Shown piece after piece: positions 33,640-42,385 of a stretch of DNA of 64,000 nucleotides; within the stretch, counting starts at the first letter, position 1; each line of letters begins with the position of its first letter. The stretch is from assembly GCF_022759505.1 (NCBI RefSeq), contig NZ_CP094289.1, forward strand, positions 186,001 to 250,000, read 5' to 3'. A program made the translations under genes and the position numbers. Below the pieces are notes generated by a model. That model ran no database searches. It was not told the origin of the DNA and saw only the letters and a list, made by a program, of their open reading frames with translations. This stretch comes from Georgenia sp. TF02-10. GTDB lineage: Bacteria > Actinomycetota > Actinomycetes > Actinomycetales > Actinomycetaceae.

Positions 33640-36405
33640 ATGCCCACGTCGCCCTCGCCGAGCACGGCGCGCTCGCGCCGGGCCCGACGCTCCCGCCGGG
33701 CGGTCACCGCCCTCGCGTCGTCGGCGCTGCTCGCCACCACCCTGACGCTGCCGGCCACGGCCTCCGACACCCTCCCGTGGACCGGCGAGAGCGCCAAGGG
33801 CGCCAACCAGCCCTACCAGCACGGCTACTCCACCGCCGACCTGCTGCGCTGGACGCCGGACAGCGACCTGTTCGGTGACCTGCTGCGCGCCCGGGTCCCG
33901 CTGCAGGAGCGCGTCGAGCCGATCGCGGCGACCCAGCAGAACCCGGGGCTGGACCCGAGCACCCAGCTGCTCAACCTCGCCGGCGACTACGGCAACGCCT
34001 TCTTCGAGTCCTACCAGTCGAACAACGAGTTCAGCGCCCACGTCTTCGAGTTCTGGCAGTACACCGACTACTACGCCTCCTGGCACGGCACGCCGACCGC
34101 GGGCATCCCGGAGGAGTGGTACGACCCCGCCAAGGACTGGCGCGAGAAGTGGTTCGAGTTCGGCATGCTCAACCTGCCCAACCCCGCGTACACCAACGCG
34201 GCGCACAAGAACGGCGCCCTGTCGATCGGGACGATCTTCTTCTCCCCCAACGACCGCGGGCACCAGAGCTACGACGAGCTGCTCGTCAAGGACGCCGAGG
34301 GACGCTTCCCGGTCGCCGACAAGCTCGTCGAGCTCGCGGGCTACTACGGCTTCGACGGCTACTTCATCAACCAGGAGTCGGCGATCTCGGCCGCCCGGAT
34401 CACCGACTACAAGCGGTTCATCCAGCAGCTGCGCGACGGCGGCCTCTACGTGCAGTGGTACGACTCCATCCACAACACCTCGGGCAGGATCAGTTACCAG
34501 AACGCGTTCACCCCGGTCAACAGCCCATGGGTGCGCGACGCCGAGATCGGCGACGTGGCCGACTCGATCTTCCTCAACTACTGGTGGAACCGGCCACGGC
34601 TCACGAGCTCCAAGGCGCATGCCGAGTCGCTCGGACTGGACCCGCACGAGGCGGTGTTCGCGGGGGTCGAGGCCGGGATGTACCAGTTCGACCAGCCCTA
34701 CGACCTGGACGACAACCTCGACGCCGAGGGCCGTCCGATGAACTCCATCGCCACCCTCGGCGCCGACTTCGTCCACGCCGACATGCCGGACAAGGAGAAC
34801 GACGCCACCCAGTGGCGGGCCTTCGACCGCTCCCGCCAGTGGTGGACCGGTAGCTCCACCGGCCGCCCCGGCGGGACCACGTCCCCCCGGTGGGACGGCA
34901 TCTCCACGTACGTCGCCGAGCGCTCGGTCATCGACGGCACCACCTTCGCCACCACCTTCAACACCGGCCACGGGCTGGAGTACCGGGAGGCGGGGCAGGT
35001 CGCGAGCGAGGCCGAGTGGTCCAACATCAACGTGCAGGACGTCCCGGTGACCTGGCAGTGGGACGTGCGCACCGACGGCACGCCCCTGGACGTCGACTAC
35101 GACTACGGCCCCCGGTACACCAAGGCCGACCGGTTCTCCTACCAGCAGGTCGGCGCGTACGAGGGCGGCAGCTCCCTCGTGGTCGCCGGCACCGTCGACG
35201 CGGACTCCACCGTCCGCCTCTTCCGCACCGACCTGGACGTCACCAGCAGGTCCGAGCTCGCCGTCACCTACAACAAGCCGTCGGCCGACGACGACACCGA
35301 GCTGGCCGCCGTCGTCACGCTGACCGACGCCCCCACCACCGAGATCGAGCTGCCCCTGACGGACTCCGGCAGGCGCACCGACGGCTGGACGACCAGCACC
35401 CTCGACCTCGCCGACCTGGCCGGGAAGAAGATCGCGACGATCTCCCTCAAGGTCGCCGCCGGGTCGGCCCCGGTCGAGGACTACCAGGTCAACCTCGGCG
35501 CCCTGCGGCTGACCGACGGGACCACCCCCGCACCGGCCAGGCCGACCGGTTTCACGCTCGACGCTGCGCTGATCGACACCGACGAGGCGATCGTGAGCTG
35601 GGACCTGGCGCCGTACGACCAGGTCACCGAGTACGCCGTCTACGCCGACGGCACCTACCTGGGCGGGACCTACGACGAGACGCTCTACCTCAAGAAGCTC
35701 GACGACGACAAGGGCACCCTCGAGCTGTACGCGATCGGGCCCGACGGCCAGCGCAGCGCGCCCGCCACGATCGACTACGACCTGACGACCGCCCCGCGGG
35801 ATCTGACGGCGACGTCGAGGGCCGACGGCACCGTCGAGGTCACGTGGACCGAGGTGCCGGCGAAGGGACCGGCCCGGGTCTCGCTGACGTCCGAGTACTC
35901 CGAGGAGGCCATCGAGCGGCGGACGGTCATCGGCCGCGGCCAGCAGGACAGGGCGGTCTTCCGCGCGCTGCCCGTGGACGGCGGCCACTTCCGCGCAACC
36001 GTCCAGGTCGGCAAGGGCACCCCCGTGAGCGTCCGCAGCGAGTTCGTCGACACCGTGGTCCCCCCGTACCCGGCCGACCTGGCCACCGTCTCCGCGGACG
36101 GCCGGAGCCTGGCTATCGAGGCGCCCGACGGCGTCCCCGACTGGTACAAGCTCTACGTGGAGGAAGACGGCGTCGCCAAGGCCTTCGCCACGACCTACTC
36201 CTACGGTTCGACGCCCTACGTGGTCCGCGGACGGACCACGGCAGCTGCGCTCGCGGACGTCCGGCTCACGAGTGCGACGAGCGAGGTCACCATCACCATC
36301 GAGGACTACGCGGGGAACCGGGCCACGACCACGATCAGGCCGGCCGGTGCCACGGCTCGGGACGTGACGGTCGAGCCCGGGTCCGGGGCCCGCGACGGCG
36401 GCTAG
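33640..36405 (+). CDS. Secreted endo-beta-N-acetylglucosaminidase, glycoside hydrolase family 85
   Basis: 921 residues with a long basic signal peptide (SRRARRSRRAVTALASSALL... ending near ATAS). The GH85 core spans about residues 45-480: YQHGYSTADLLRWTPDSDLF, then GYYGFDGYFINQESA, in which Asn244 and Glu246 are the catalytic pair of this family, and LYVQWYDSIHNTSGRISYQN. Beta-sandwich and fibronectin-like modules follow to the C-terminus, probably for carbohydrate or wall contact. GH85 enzymes cut the chitobiose core of N-glycans, leaving one GlcNAc on the protein. No sorting signal is seen at the C-terminus, so it is probably released. Confidence 0.93.
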   Translation: MPTSPSPSTARSRRARRSRRAVTALASSALLATTLTLPATASDTLPWTGESAKGANQPYQHGYSTADLLRWTPDSDLFGDLLRARVPLQERVEPIAATQQNPGLDPSTQLLNLAGDYGNAFFESYQSNNEFSAHVFEFWQYTDYYASWHGTPTAGIPEEWYDPAKDWREKWFEFGMLNLPNPAYTNAAHKNGALSIGTIFFSPNDRGHQSYDELLVKDAEGRFPVADKLVELAGYYGFDGYFINQESAISAARITDYKRFIQQLRDGGLYVQWYDSIHNTSGRISYQNAFTPVNSPWVRDAEIGDVADSIFLNYWWNRPRLTSSKAHAESLGLDPHEAVFAGVEAGMYQFDQPYDLDDNLDAEGRPMNSIATLGADFVHADMPDKENDATQWRAFDRSRQWWTGSSTGRPGGTTSPRWDGISTYVAERSVIDGTTFATTFNTGHGLEYREAGQVASEAEWSNINVQDVPVTWQWDVRTDGTPLDVDYDYGPRYTKADRFSYQQVGAYEGGSSLVVAGTVDADSTVRLFRTDLDVTSRSELAVTYNKPSADDDTELAAVVTLTDAPTTEIELPLTDSGRRTDGWTTSTLDLADLAGKKIATISLKVAAGSAPVEDYQVNLGALRLTDGTTPAPARPTGFTLDAALIDTDEAIVSWDLAPYDQVTEYAVYADGTYLGGTYDETLYLKKLDDDKGTLELYAIGPDGQRSAPATIDYDLTTAPRDLTATSRADGTVEVTWTEVPAKGPARVSLTSEYSEEAIERRTVIGRGQQDRAVFRALPVDGGHFRATVQVGKGTPVSVRSEFVDTVVPPYPADLATVSADGRSLAIEAPDGVPDWYKLYVEEDGVAKAFATTYSYGSTPYVVRGRTTAAALADVRLTSATSEVTITIEDYAGNRATTTIRPAGATARDVTVEPGSGARDGG

Positions 36406-36764
36406 CGGACGGCGCCTCGTAGCGGACGGCCGACATGGGTACGTCGGCTGCCGGCTGCACCGCGTTGCCCGCGACCCAGACTCGTCGACGCTGGTGCGTC
36501 CCGGGGGTCGGCCCGGGTGAAGGTAGCCACCGGGCCCTTGGCTGTCGCGGCGCCGAGAGGCCGGGGTGTGGCGTCGGCCGGGATCAGGGCGGAAAGGGTG
36601 ACGATGGCGTCCAGCGCTACCCTCCGCCCCGTCGCTCGGCTGGAGGCCGGTCAGACCGCGCCCCTCGTCGAGGACTCGTTCCACGACGCCGTCGCGGACC
36701 TGGATGCCCCGTGCCGCGAGGTGAGATCCCGGGTGTCACCGGCTACGACCCTGACGGCAGTTCG
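36406..36764. other. Gene-free interval between GH85 and the duplicated GT2 segment
   Basis: No frame here has a recognisable product; frames that stay open do so because of GC content. A repeated AGCGGACGGC occurs at about 36404 and 36421. I see no terminator or operator that I can support. Confidence 0.5.
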
Positions 36765-37436
36765 GTCACCGAGGCCAGTCCCCGGTACCCGCCGGGCCGG
36801 TGGGAGCATGAGTTGTGCAGGTCAGTGTCGTCATCACGGCCCACGACCAGGGCGAGCTGGTCGCCGACGCCGTGGCCTCGGCGACGGAGCAGACCGAGCC
36901 GCCCGACGCCGTCGTGCGCCCGCCGGGCGGCGGCGTGGTGGAGTTCCTGCACCGCAACGCCTGCCCGGCGAACGCGGTGCTGCGCCGGGCCGCCTGGCAG
37001 GCGGCCGGCGGTTACGACGAGACGATGCGCGATGGGTTCGAGGACTGGGACTTCTTCCTCACGCTGCTCGCCCGGGGCGGGCGGGCCGCCGTCGTCCCGG
37101 AGCCGCTGGTCCGCTACCGCACGGCGCCTGCCTCGGCGAACGTCCGCTCGATGGAGCGCCGGCTGGAGCTGTACGGGCGGATCATCGACAAGCACCGCCC
37201 GCTCTTCGCCGACCACCTGCGGGAGGCGCTGCTGGGGCTGGAGCGCCGGGCCATGGAGGTCCGGGCGCGGTGGGAGGACGTCGCCGCGGCGGATTCGTCA
37301 GTCCCGCTGGGGGAGATCACCTACGGCGACGGCGGCATGGCCGCGGCCGTGCGGGTCGCCACCCGCCGCGCTGCTGCTGGGTAGAGCGGGCCGGACACCG
37401 TGGTCGACGCGAGCCGCCGGTAGGGCGACCGCGCGC
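36765..37436 (+). repeat. Segmental duplication, copy B (internally deleted)
   Basis: Same orientation as copy A at 21118-22070. Compared with A it lacks 282 bp between two 10-bp direct repeats ACGCCGTCGT, which in copy A lie at 21259-21268 and 21541-21550; one of them remains in copy B at about 36906. The two copies bracket the whole N-glycan locus, 15.6 kb from start codon to start codon. Confidence 0.85.
36815..37384 (+). pseudogene. Truncated copy of the GT2 gene lacking the catalytic core
   Basis: Still an open frame of 189 residues, starting MQVSVVITAHDQGELVADAV and jumping after TEPPDAVVRPPGG straight to the C-terminal half. The deletion removes 94 codons in frame, including the IDDGS and LDGDDQ motifs that bind the nucleotide sugar and metal, so transferase activity is not expected. 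Over the shared part only about nine residues differ from the full-length protein at 21168, so the copying is recent or selection has kept the remainder. Its ribosome binding region is preserved. A non-catalytic role cannot be excluded. Confidence 0.8.
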
Positions 37437-37572
37437 ACAAGCTCGACGATGCGGCGGGCGCTGCGTCAGGCTGCCGACCTTGACCGATGCTGCTGAGTCA
37501 GCGTTCTGGTTCAGCTGGCCATCCTTGTTCCGTCTGCTCGAGCTTTATCTTCGGCTGGTAGCCGCGCGCACA

Positions 37573-37605
37573 GGGAGGGCCGGTCCTCGCGGGACCGACC
37601 CTCCC
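37573..37605 (-). terminator. Rho-independent-like hairpin after the secreted glycosidase gene
   Basis: GGGAGGGCCGGTCC and GGGACCGACCCTCCC pair with a TCGC loop and a single mismatch, a very stable stem 13 bp downstream of the minus-strand stop at 37619. There is no U-run, as is common in high-GC actinobacteria. Confidence 0.7.
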
Positions 37606-37618
37606 GGGGTCTGAGCCG

Positions 37619-40600
37619 TCAGGGCTCGGGCTCGACCAGAGTGAAGGTCACCGTCCTGGCGTTGCCCGCGACGTCGTACACCATCAGCTCGTTCTCGCCG
37701 AGCACGGCCCCGAAGGACCCCGGCCCGACGTCATTGAGGTCGGACCAGGCGTTGTCGACCAGGTCCTTGACGACCCCGTTGAGCGTGAGCCTGTCGACCT
37801 TGTGCGCATCGAACAGCTTGAAGGAGACCTTCTCGTACCCGTCCTCGGGCGAGCCGACCGACTCGTTCTCTCCGGTCTTGACCGTCACCGTCGGACTGGT
37901 GACGTCCAGGACGAAGCTCAGTGTCGTCTCGTTGCCCGCCACGTCGTACACCTTGAGGACGTTCGTCCCCGGGGTGGCGCCGTACGCCCCTGGCTCGACT
38001 CTGTTGAGGTCGGACCAGACGTTGTCGCTCAGGTCCTTCACGACCCCGTTGAGCGTGAGCCTGTCGACCTTGTGCGCATCGAACAGCTTGAACGAGACGG
38101 TGCTGTAGACCCCGTCCCGCCCGGTCGACTCGGGCTTGACCGTGACCGTCGGTCCGGTGAGGTCGCGGAGCGGCTGGGTCGCGATCGGGCCGACCTGGAC
38201 GGGTGCGATGGTGATCTTGTCGAGGTACGCGGGCGCGGCGGCTCCCCAGGGCGGCGGGACCGTCCAGGTGGACCACGGCTCCATGAGCGCCGCCGACTGG
38301 AACTTCAACGGATCGTCACCGGCGCCGAGGCGGACGGTGATGGTCCGGTCCCAGAAGCTCTCCCAGTGGTTCGTGTAGCGCATGCCGCTCGAGCCCACCT
38401 CGGTGTAGGTCGCGTCTTCGGACTCCTCCGAGATCGACAATCGCACGTCCACGACCTGGGGGTTGTAGGCGTGGGAGCCGGAGACGTTCTGGTTGGAGTA
38501 GCTGACGGTGACGGCGTAGTCGCCTGCCCCGGCCACCTTCGGGTCACGAGGCACCAGGGCGTAGTTGTCCTCGCCCTGTCCGGCGCCCGTCACGTACCCG
38601 CCGCCGGACGCGTTGGTTCCCGCGTTCGTCGGCCTGGTGACCGCCGTGGCGGCACCGTGGAGGGTTGCCGACTCGGCCTCGAGGGTGTGGGCGTGCTCAT
38701 CGTCCGCGGAGCGGTTCCTGACGGTGGTCAGGCCGGCCACGTGGGCGCCGGAGGGCGATCGGACCTCGATCTCGTTGATGCCTTCGGCGAGGTAGATCGT
38801 CGCCTGTGACCTCCACTCCCCTGCGGCCGGAGACTCGACCGTGGCGGCGGGGGTTCCGTTCACGGTCAGGCTGACCGATGACGTCGCTTCCGTCGCCCAG
38901 TCGACCGTCACGTCGTGGTACCCGGACTCCCAGGCCGTCACGTACAGGTCCGACCGCGCCTCGCCGGCGAGCCGCACGCTGCCGTTGGTGGTCGCGACCG
39001 GGTCGCCGTAGGCCATGCGTGCGCCGCCGTAGTTGCGCCACGTGCTGGCCGGGTACGTCGTCGGGTCTCCGTCGGTGACGTCCGTGAGGATAAAGCGGTC
39101 GAGTGCCACGTCGGAGTGCGGGAGCGCCGTGGCGCCGCCGTCGTCCGACGCTCTCAGCGAGAGGGTGTGGCTTCCGGCCGTAAGCTCGACGTCCACGGTG
39201 TCCGACCCTCGGTACTTCCACTTCGCGCGGGTGGCTCCGTCGTTGGCGAGGTTGGCCGCATACTGCACGAGCTGGTCGAGCTCGTCGTCCACGTAGAGCG
39301 CATGCCGCCCGGCCTGGCCGTCGCCGGCGCGGATGACCTCCAGCCGGTAGGTCCCGTCCCGGGGGACGTCCACCGTCCACGTGGCGCTCGCCGCGGCGGT
39401 GTTGAACCAGGCGACGTCGGAGCCGCCCGAGGGACGCCAGAGTTCACTGCCGTAGGTCGTCCAGCTGCGCGTCCGGGCCGGTCCGCCAAGGACGGTGTCC
39501 TCGGCCTCGATGTCGGACCTCCACGGCTGGGCAGCCTGGGCGGCCTCGACATCACGGTCCTGATCGGGCGTGATGAGCACCTGGTAGGCGCGGTCGAAGT
39601 AGGGCACATCGACGGTGATGTCGTCCAGGGAACCGTCAGCGGCCAGCGCGGCGCCGCCCTTGGCGAGGACGACCCTGGGGTTGCCCTGAACACCTTCGGC
39701 CCCGGTCAGCCCGATCTCCCGGACCTCGATGTCGACCGTGTCCCCGAACTCAGCCGGGTCGAGCCCGGTCGCGTCCAGCGTGAACTGACCCGTCGACGTG
39801 CCCCCTACCAGGACCGTGGCCCTGGTGTCGTCATGGTCGATGGCGGCCAGGGCGTGGGTCTGATCGGCCGCGTTCGACGGCGTGGTGGTGGCGACCGTCT
39901 CGGAGCCCTCGAGGTCGCCGTACCACTTGAAGGTCCACCATCCACCGTTGGCGCCGTTGACGCCGGCGACGTTGTCGGACAGCGTGCCTGCGGCGTTCCA
40001 GTAGGAGGTCTGGGCGTCGACCTTCTCGTTCTCGAAGTTGATCAGCCACTGCATCACCCGGCCGGGGGCGCTCATGTCGTGCAGGCTGCCCCACTCGGAG
40101 ATGTTGACCGGGATCCGCGGCAGGCCGAGATCGTCGAGGATCGCCTCGTAGGCGCGCATGTGCGCCGGGAACTCGGTCAGGCCGGAGCTGCTGAGCTCGT
40201 GCCAGATGAAGACGTCCGGCAGGGTGCCCGTGTCGCGCATGCACGTCAGCGCGTCGCGGGTCTGCGTCGGCTTCCAGCCGGTCCAGCCGCCACCGCCGAT
40301 CCGGGGCTTGCCAAAGCCGTGGGCCGCGTACACCTCGTTGATCTTCTCGTAGATCGCGACCCAGTCGGCGCAGAACGTGTCCTTGTTGCCGCGCCGGATC
40401 ATGTCGCTCGACTCGCCTGGCCAGTACTGGTCGGTCTCGCTCCAGCGGCTGTACCAGTTGGCCTCGGCCTCGTTGAACGGGATGAGCAGGTACTGCCCCG
40501 GGTACTCGGCCTCCTCGGCGATCCGCGTCGTGACGAAGTCGACGACCTCGAGGTAGTCCCAGACTCCGTTGGGGGCGGTGGGCTGCGCCCAGACGCCCGT

Positions 40601-41077
40601 GCTGCTGTTCGGACCCGTCTCGGTGGTGCCGGTCCACTGCCCGGTGGTCTGGTCGTACGTGCGGACGTCCGGCGGGCGGTTGGAGCCGTTGTAGTACCAC
40701 TCCGCGTAGAAGTCCTGGAGGTACGGCGACAGGTACTGGCCGTGCTTCGCGAAGAAATCGGTCTCGTACGAGAGCATGTCGCCGGTCGGGTGCTGCAGAC
40801 CGTAGGGCGGCTTGGACGAGGAGTTGGTGACGTGGGCGCCGTTCGCGATGGCGCGGGTGGGCACGTCCGCCGAGCCGAACCCGTAGAGCGTGCCGGTGGC
40901 GCCGCCGTGGAACTCCCCGGTCGACTGCGAGAAGTCGACGGTCACGACGTCGGTGGCGGCCAACGCCGGCTCGGCGTGCGGTCCTGCGAGGACGATACCG
41001 GTCAGGGCGAGAGCAGCCACGCCAAGCCCGGACAGGGGCTTGCGCAGCAGCCATCGAAGTCTTGGCGGTTGCGACAT
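37619..41077 (-). CDS. Large secreted glycoside hydrolase, clan-A type (GH39-like), with carbohydrate-binding and C-terminal repeat domains
   Basis: 1152 residues with a signal peptide ending in EPALAA. The catalytic barrel occupies about residues 40-430. The probable acid/base is in LLIPFNEAEANWYSRW and the nucleophile in IPVNISEWGSLHDMS, an arrangement seen in GH39 and related clan A enzymes. Two CBM35-like sandwich modules follow (from IEAEDTVLGG and from LEAESATLHGAATA). The last 150 residues are two near-identical repeats sharing VSFKLFDAHKVDRLTLNGVV. ATG 41077 is the native start: the sequence across the IS insertion shows that GGAGG once stood eight bases before it. Its own ribosome binding site and operon promoter are now beyond the IS630 element. 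Confidence 0.8.
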   Translation of the reverse strand: MSQPPRLRWLLRKPLSGLGVAALALTGIVLAGPHAEPALAATDVVTVDFSQSTGEFHGGATGTLYGFGSADVPTRAIANGAHVTNSSSKPPYGLQHPTGDMLSYETDFFAKHGQYLSPYLQDFYAEWYYNGSNRPPDVRTYDQTTGQWTGTTETGPNSSTGVWAQPTAPNGVWDYLEVVDFVTTRIAEEAEYPGQYLLIPFNEAEANWYSRWSETDQYWPGESSDMIRRGNKDTFCADWVAIYEKINEVYAAHGFGKPRIGGGGWTGWKPTQTRDALTCMRDTGTLPDVFIWHELSSSGLTEFPAHMRAYEAILDDLGLPRIPVNISEWGSLHDMSAPGRVMQWLINFENEKVDAQTSYWNAAGTLSDNVAGVNGANGGWWTFKWYGDLEGSETVATTTPSNAADQTHALAAIDHDDTRATVLVGGTSTGQFTLDATGLDPAEFGDTVDIEVREIGLTGAEGVQGNPRVVLAKGGAALAADGSLDDITVDVPYFDRAYQVLITPDQDRDVEAAQAAQPWRSDIEAEDTVLGGPARTRSWTTYGSELWRPSGGSDVAWFNTAAASATWTVDVPRDGTYRLEVIRAGDGQAGRHALYVDDELDQLVQYAANLANDGATRAKWKYRGSDTVDVELTAGSHTLSLRASDDGGATALPHSDVALDRFILTDVTDGDPTTYPASTWRNYGGARMAYGDPVATTNGSVRLAGEARSDLYVTAWESGYHDVTVDWATEATSSVSLTVNGTPAATVESPAAGEWRSQATIYLAEGINEIEVRSPSGAHVAGLTTVRNRSADDEHAHTLEAESATLHGAATAVTRPTNAGTNASGGGYVTGAGQGEDNYALVPRDPKVAGAGDYAVTVSYSNQNVSGSHAYNPQVVDVRLSISEESEDATYTEVGSSGMRYTNHWESFWDRTITVRLGAGDDPLKFQSAALMEPWSTWTVPPPWGAAAPAYLDKITIAPVQVGPIATQPLRDLTGPTVTVKPESTGRDGVYSTVSFKLFDAHKVDRLTLNGVVKDLSDNVWSDLNRVEPGAYGATPGTNVLKVYDVAGNETTLSFVLDVTSPTVTVKTGENESVGSPEDGYEKVSFKLFDAHKVDRLTLNGVVKDLVDNAWSDLNDVGPGSFGAVLGENELMVYDVAGNARTVTFTLVEPEP

Positions 41078-41085
41078 TGCGATTA

Positions 41086-42288
41086 TAGCGGCCATAAGAC
41101 AAGAACTGATTCCTGACCCGGGGCGAGAGCTACGAACGGCTGAGGCGTGTCGCCCCATGCGAGATCTGCGAAAGGTTGTGGGCGTGTCGCGGCGCGCCTC
41201 CCCAGGATTGGACGTCTGATTACTACTATTGGTGCATGACGTTGATCGAGCTGGACGGTACCGAGTGGTCCATCCTGATGAAGTACAAGGAGCAAGCGCC
41301 GTACAAGCTGATGCGGCTCAAGGCAGAAGCGCTGATGCTGCTGCACGAGAACGTCGACATCGGCACGGTCGCCAGGTTTGTCGACCGCAGGCCTTCGACG
41401 GTACGGGCCTGGGTGAGGGACTGGCAGAAGATGCGTCTGGCGTCGGTGCACACCGGTCACGCCGAGAACCTGAACGCCTCCAAGCTCACCGCCGACCAGC
41501 GCGCCCAGGTAGCCCAGATCCTGGCCTCCCCACCCTCGGAGCAGGGACTGCCCGCGCAGTTCTGGGACGTACCGAACCTGGCGTCCTGGCTGCACAACCA
41601 CTTCGAGGTGGTCTACGAGTCCGACAGCTCCTACCACTTCCTCCTGCACATGGCCGGGATGACCTTCCACAAGCCCGAAGCGGTGGACAAGCGACGCGGC
41701 GACGAGGCCACCATCGCCAAGCGGATGGCCGAGATCCACCAGGAGATCGCCCCGCACCTGGCCGACCCGGACACCATCGTGGTGGCCGCGGACGAGGTCC
41801 GCATCGAGCACGAGGCCATCCTGCGCCGGGCCTGGCAGATGGCCGGAACCACCACCCGCATCGAGGTCGACCGCCAGCGCCAGGCCCAGAGCTACATCGG
41901 GTTCCTCCACCAGGACGACGGGAAGGTGGACCTGCGGCGCCTGGACTGGCAGAACAGCGACACCATCATCGAGGCCCTCACCGCGTTCACGGCCGCCCAC
42001 CCGAAGAAGAAGATCGTGATCGTGTGGGACAACGCCGCCTGGCACCGCTCCAAAGCCCTGCGGGCCCACCTCGGACCAGGCAATCTCCTCGAACGCATCC
42101 ACCTGATCCACATGCCGCCCTACGCACCCGACCACAACCCGATCGAGCACGTCTGGGGCGAAGCAAAAACCAGCATAAGCAACATCCAGCGCGCCACCTT
42201 CGACCAGACCAGGACCGCGTTCGAAGGCTTCATCCGCGGCAACAAGTTCCCCTACCGCCTGGAGTGAGCTTTTGATCTATCCGGGCTA
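41086..42288 (+). mobile_element. IS630-family insertion sequence with TA target duplication
   Basis: About 1.2 kb. The terminal inverted repeats begin TAGC at the left (41086) and end GCTA at the right (42288), and match imperfectly over about 24 bp. The flanking TA dinucleotides at 41084-41085 and 42289-42290 are the target duplication expected for IS630/Tc1-mariner-type elements. One transposase gene fills it. The insertion point is between a GGAGG and its start codon, so it splits the last gene from the sugar operon at 42386-47790. Confidence 0.85.
41236..42267 (+). CDS. IS630 family transposase
   Basis: 343 residues, intact. The N-terminal helix-turn-helix segments (VDIGTVARFVDRRPSTVRAW) are followed by the DDE catalytic domain: VVAADEVRIEHE carries the first Asp, VIVWDNAAWHRSKALRAHL the second, and PYAPDHNPIEHVWGEAK the final Glu. 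Composition is visibly less GC-biased than the surrounding genes. No frameshift is needed, so the element may still be active. ATG at 41236 is used; an in-frame ATG at 41176 lies close to the left end. Confidence 0.93.
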   Translation: MTLIELDGTEWSILMKYKEQAPYKLMRLKAEALMLLHENVDIGTVARFVDRRPSTVRAWVRDWQKMRLASVHTGHAENLNASKLTADQRAQVAQILASPPSEQGLPAQFWDVPNLASWLHNHFEVVYESDSSYHFLLHMAGMTFHKPEAVDKRRGDEATIAKRMAEIHQEIAPHLADPDTIVVAADEVRIEHEAILRRAWQMAGTTTRIEVDRQRQAQSYIGFLHQDDGKVDLRRLDWQNSDTIIEALTAFTAAHPKKKIVIVWDNAAWHRSKALRAHLGPGNLLERIHLIHMPPYAPDHNPIEHVWGEAKTSISNIQRATFDQTRTAFEGFIRGNKFPYRLE

Positions 42289-42290
42289 TA

Positions 42291-42295
42291 CCTCC
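42291..42295 (-). promoter_or_regulatory. Orphaned Shine-Dalgarno of the secreted glycosidase gene
   Basis: On the minus strand this reads GGAGG. If the IS and one TA copy are removed, the sequence becomes GGAGGTAATCGCAATG, an ideal ribosome binding site eight bases from the ATG at 41077. The element now separates them by 1.2 kb. Confidence 0.8.
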
Positions 42296-42385
42296 GATGA
42301 TGTGTCGGTGAAGGCCTGAGGCCGGTTCTGGCGCGTGTTACCTCCGAGGTCGGGACGGGGGATCGGCCGGAGCCGGGAACCGGTG

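Noticed and set aside
33580-36684. Long minus-strand open frame opposite GH85
   Set aside because: Its translation has no domain, while the opposite strand has a signal peptide and the GH85 catalytic motif.
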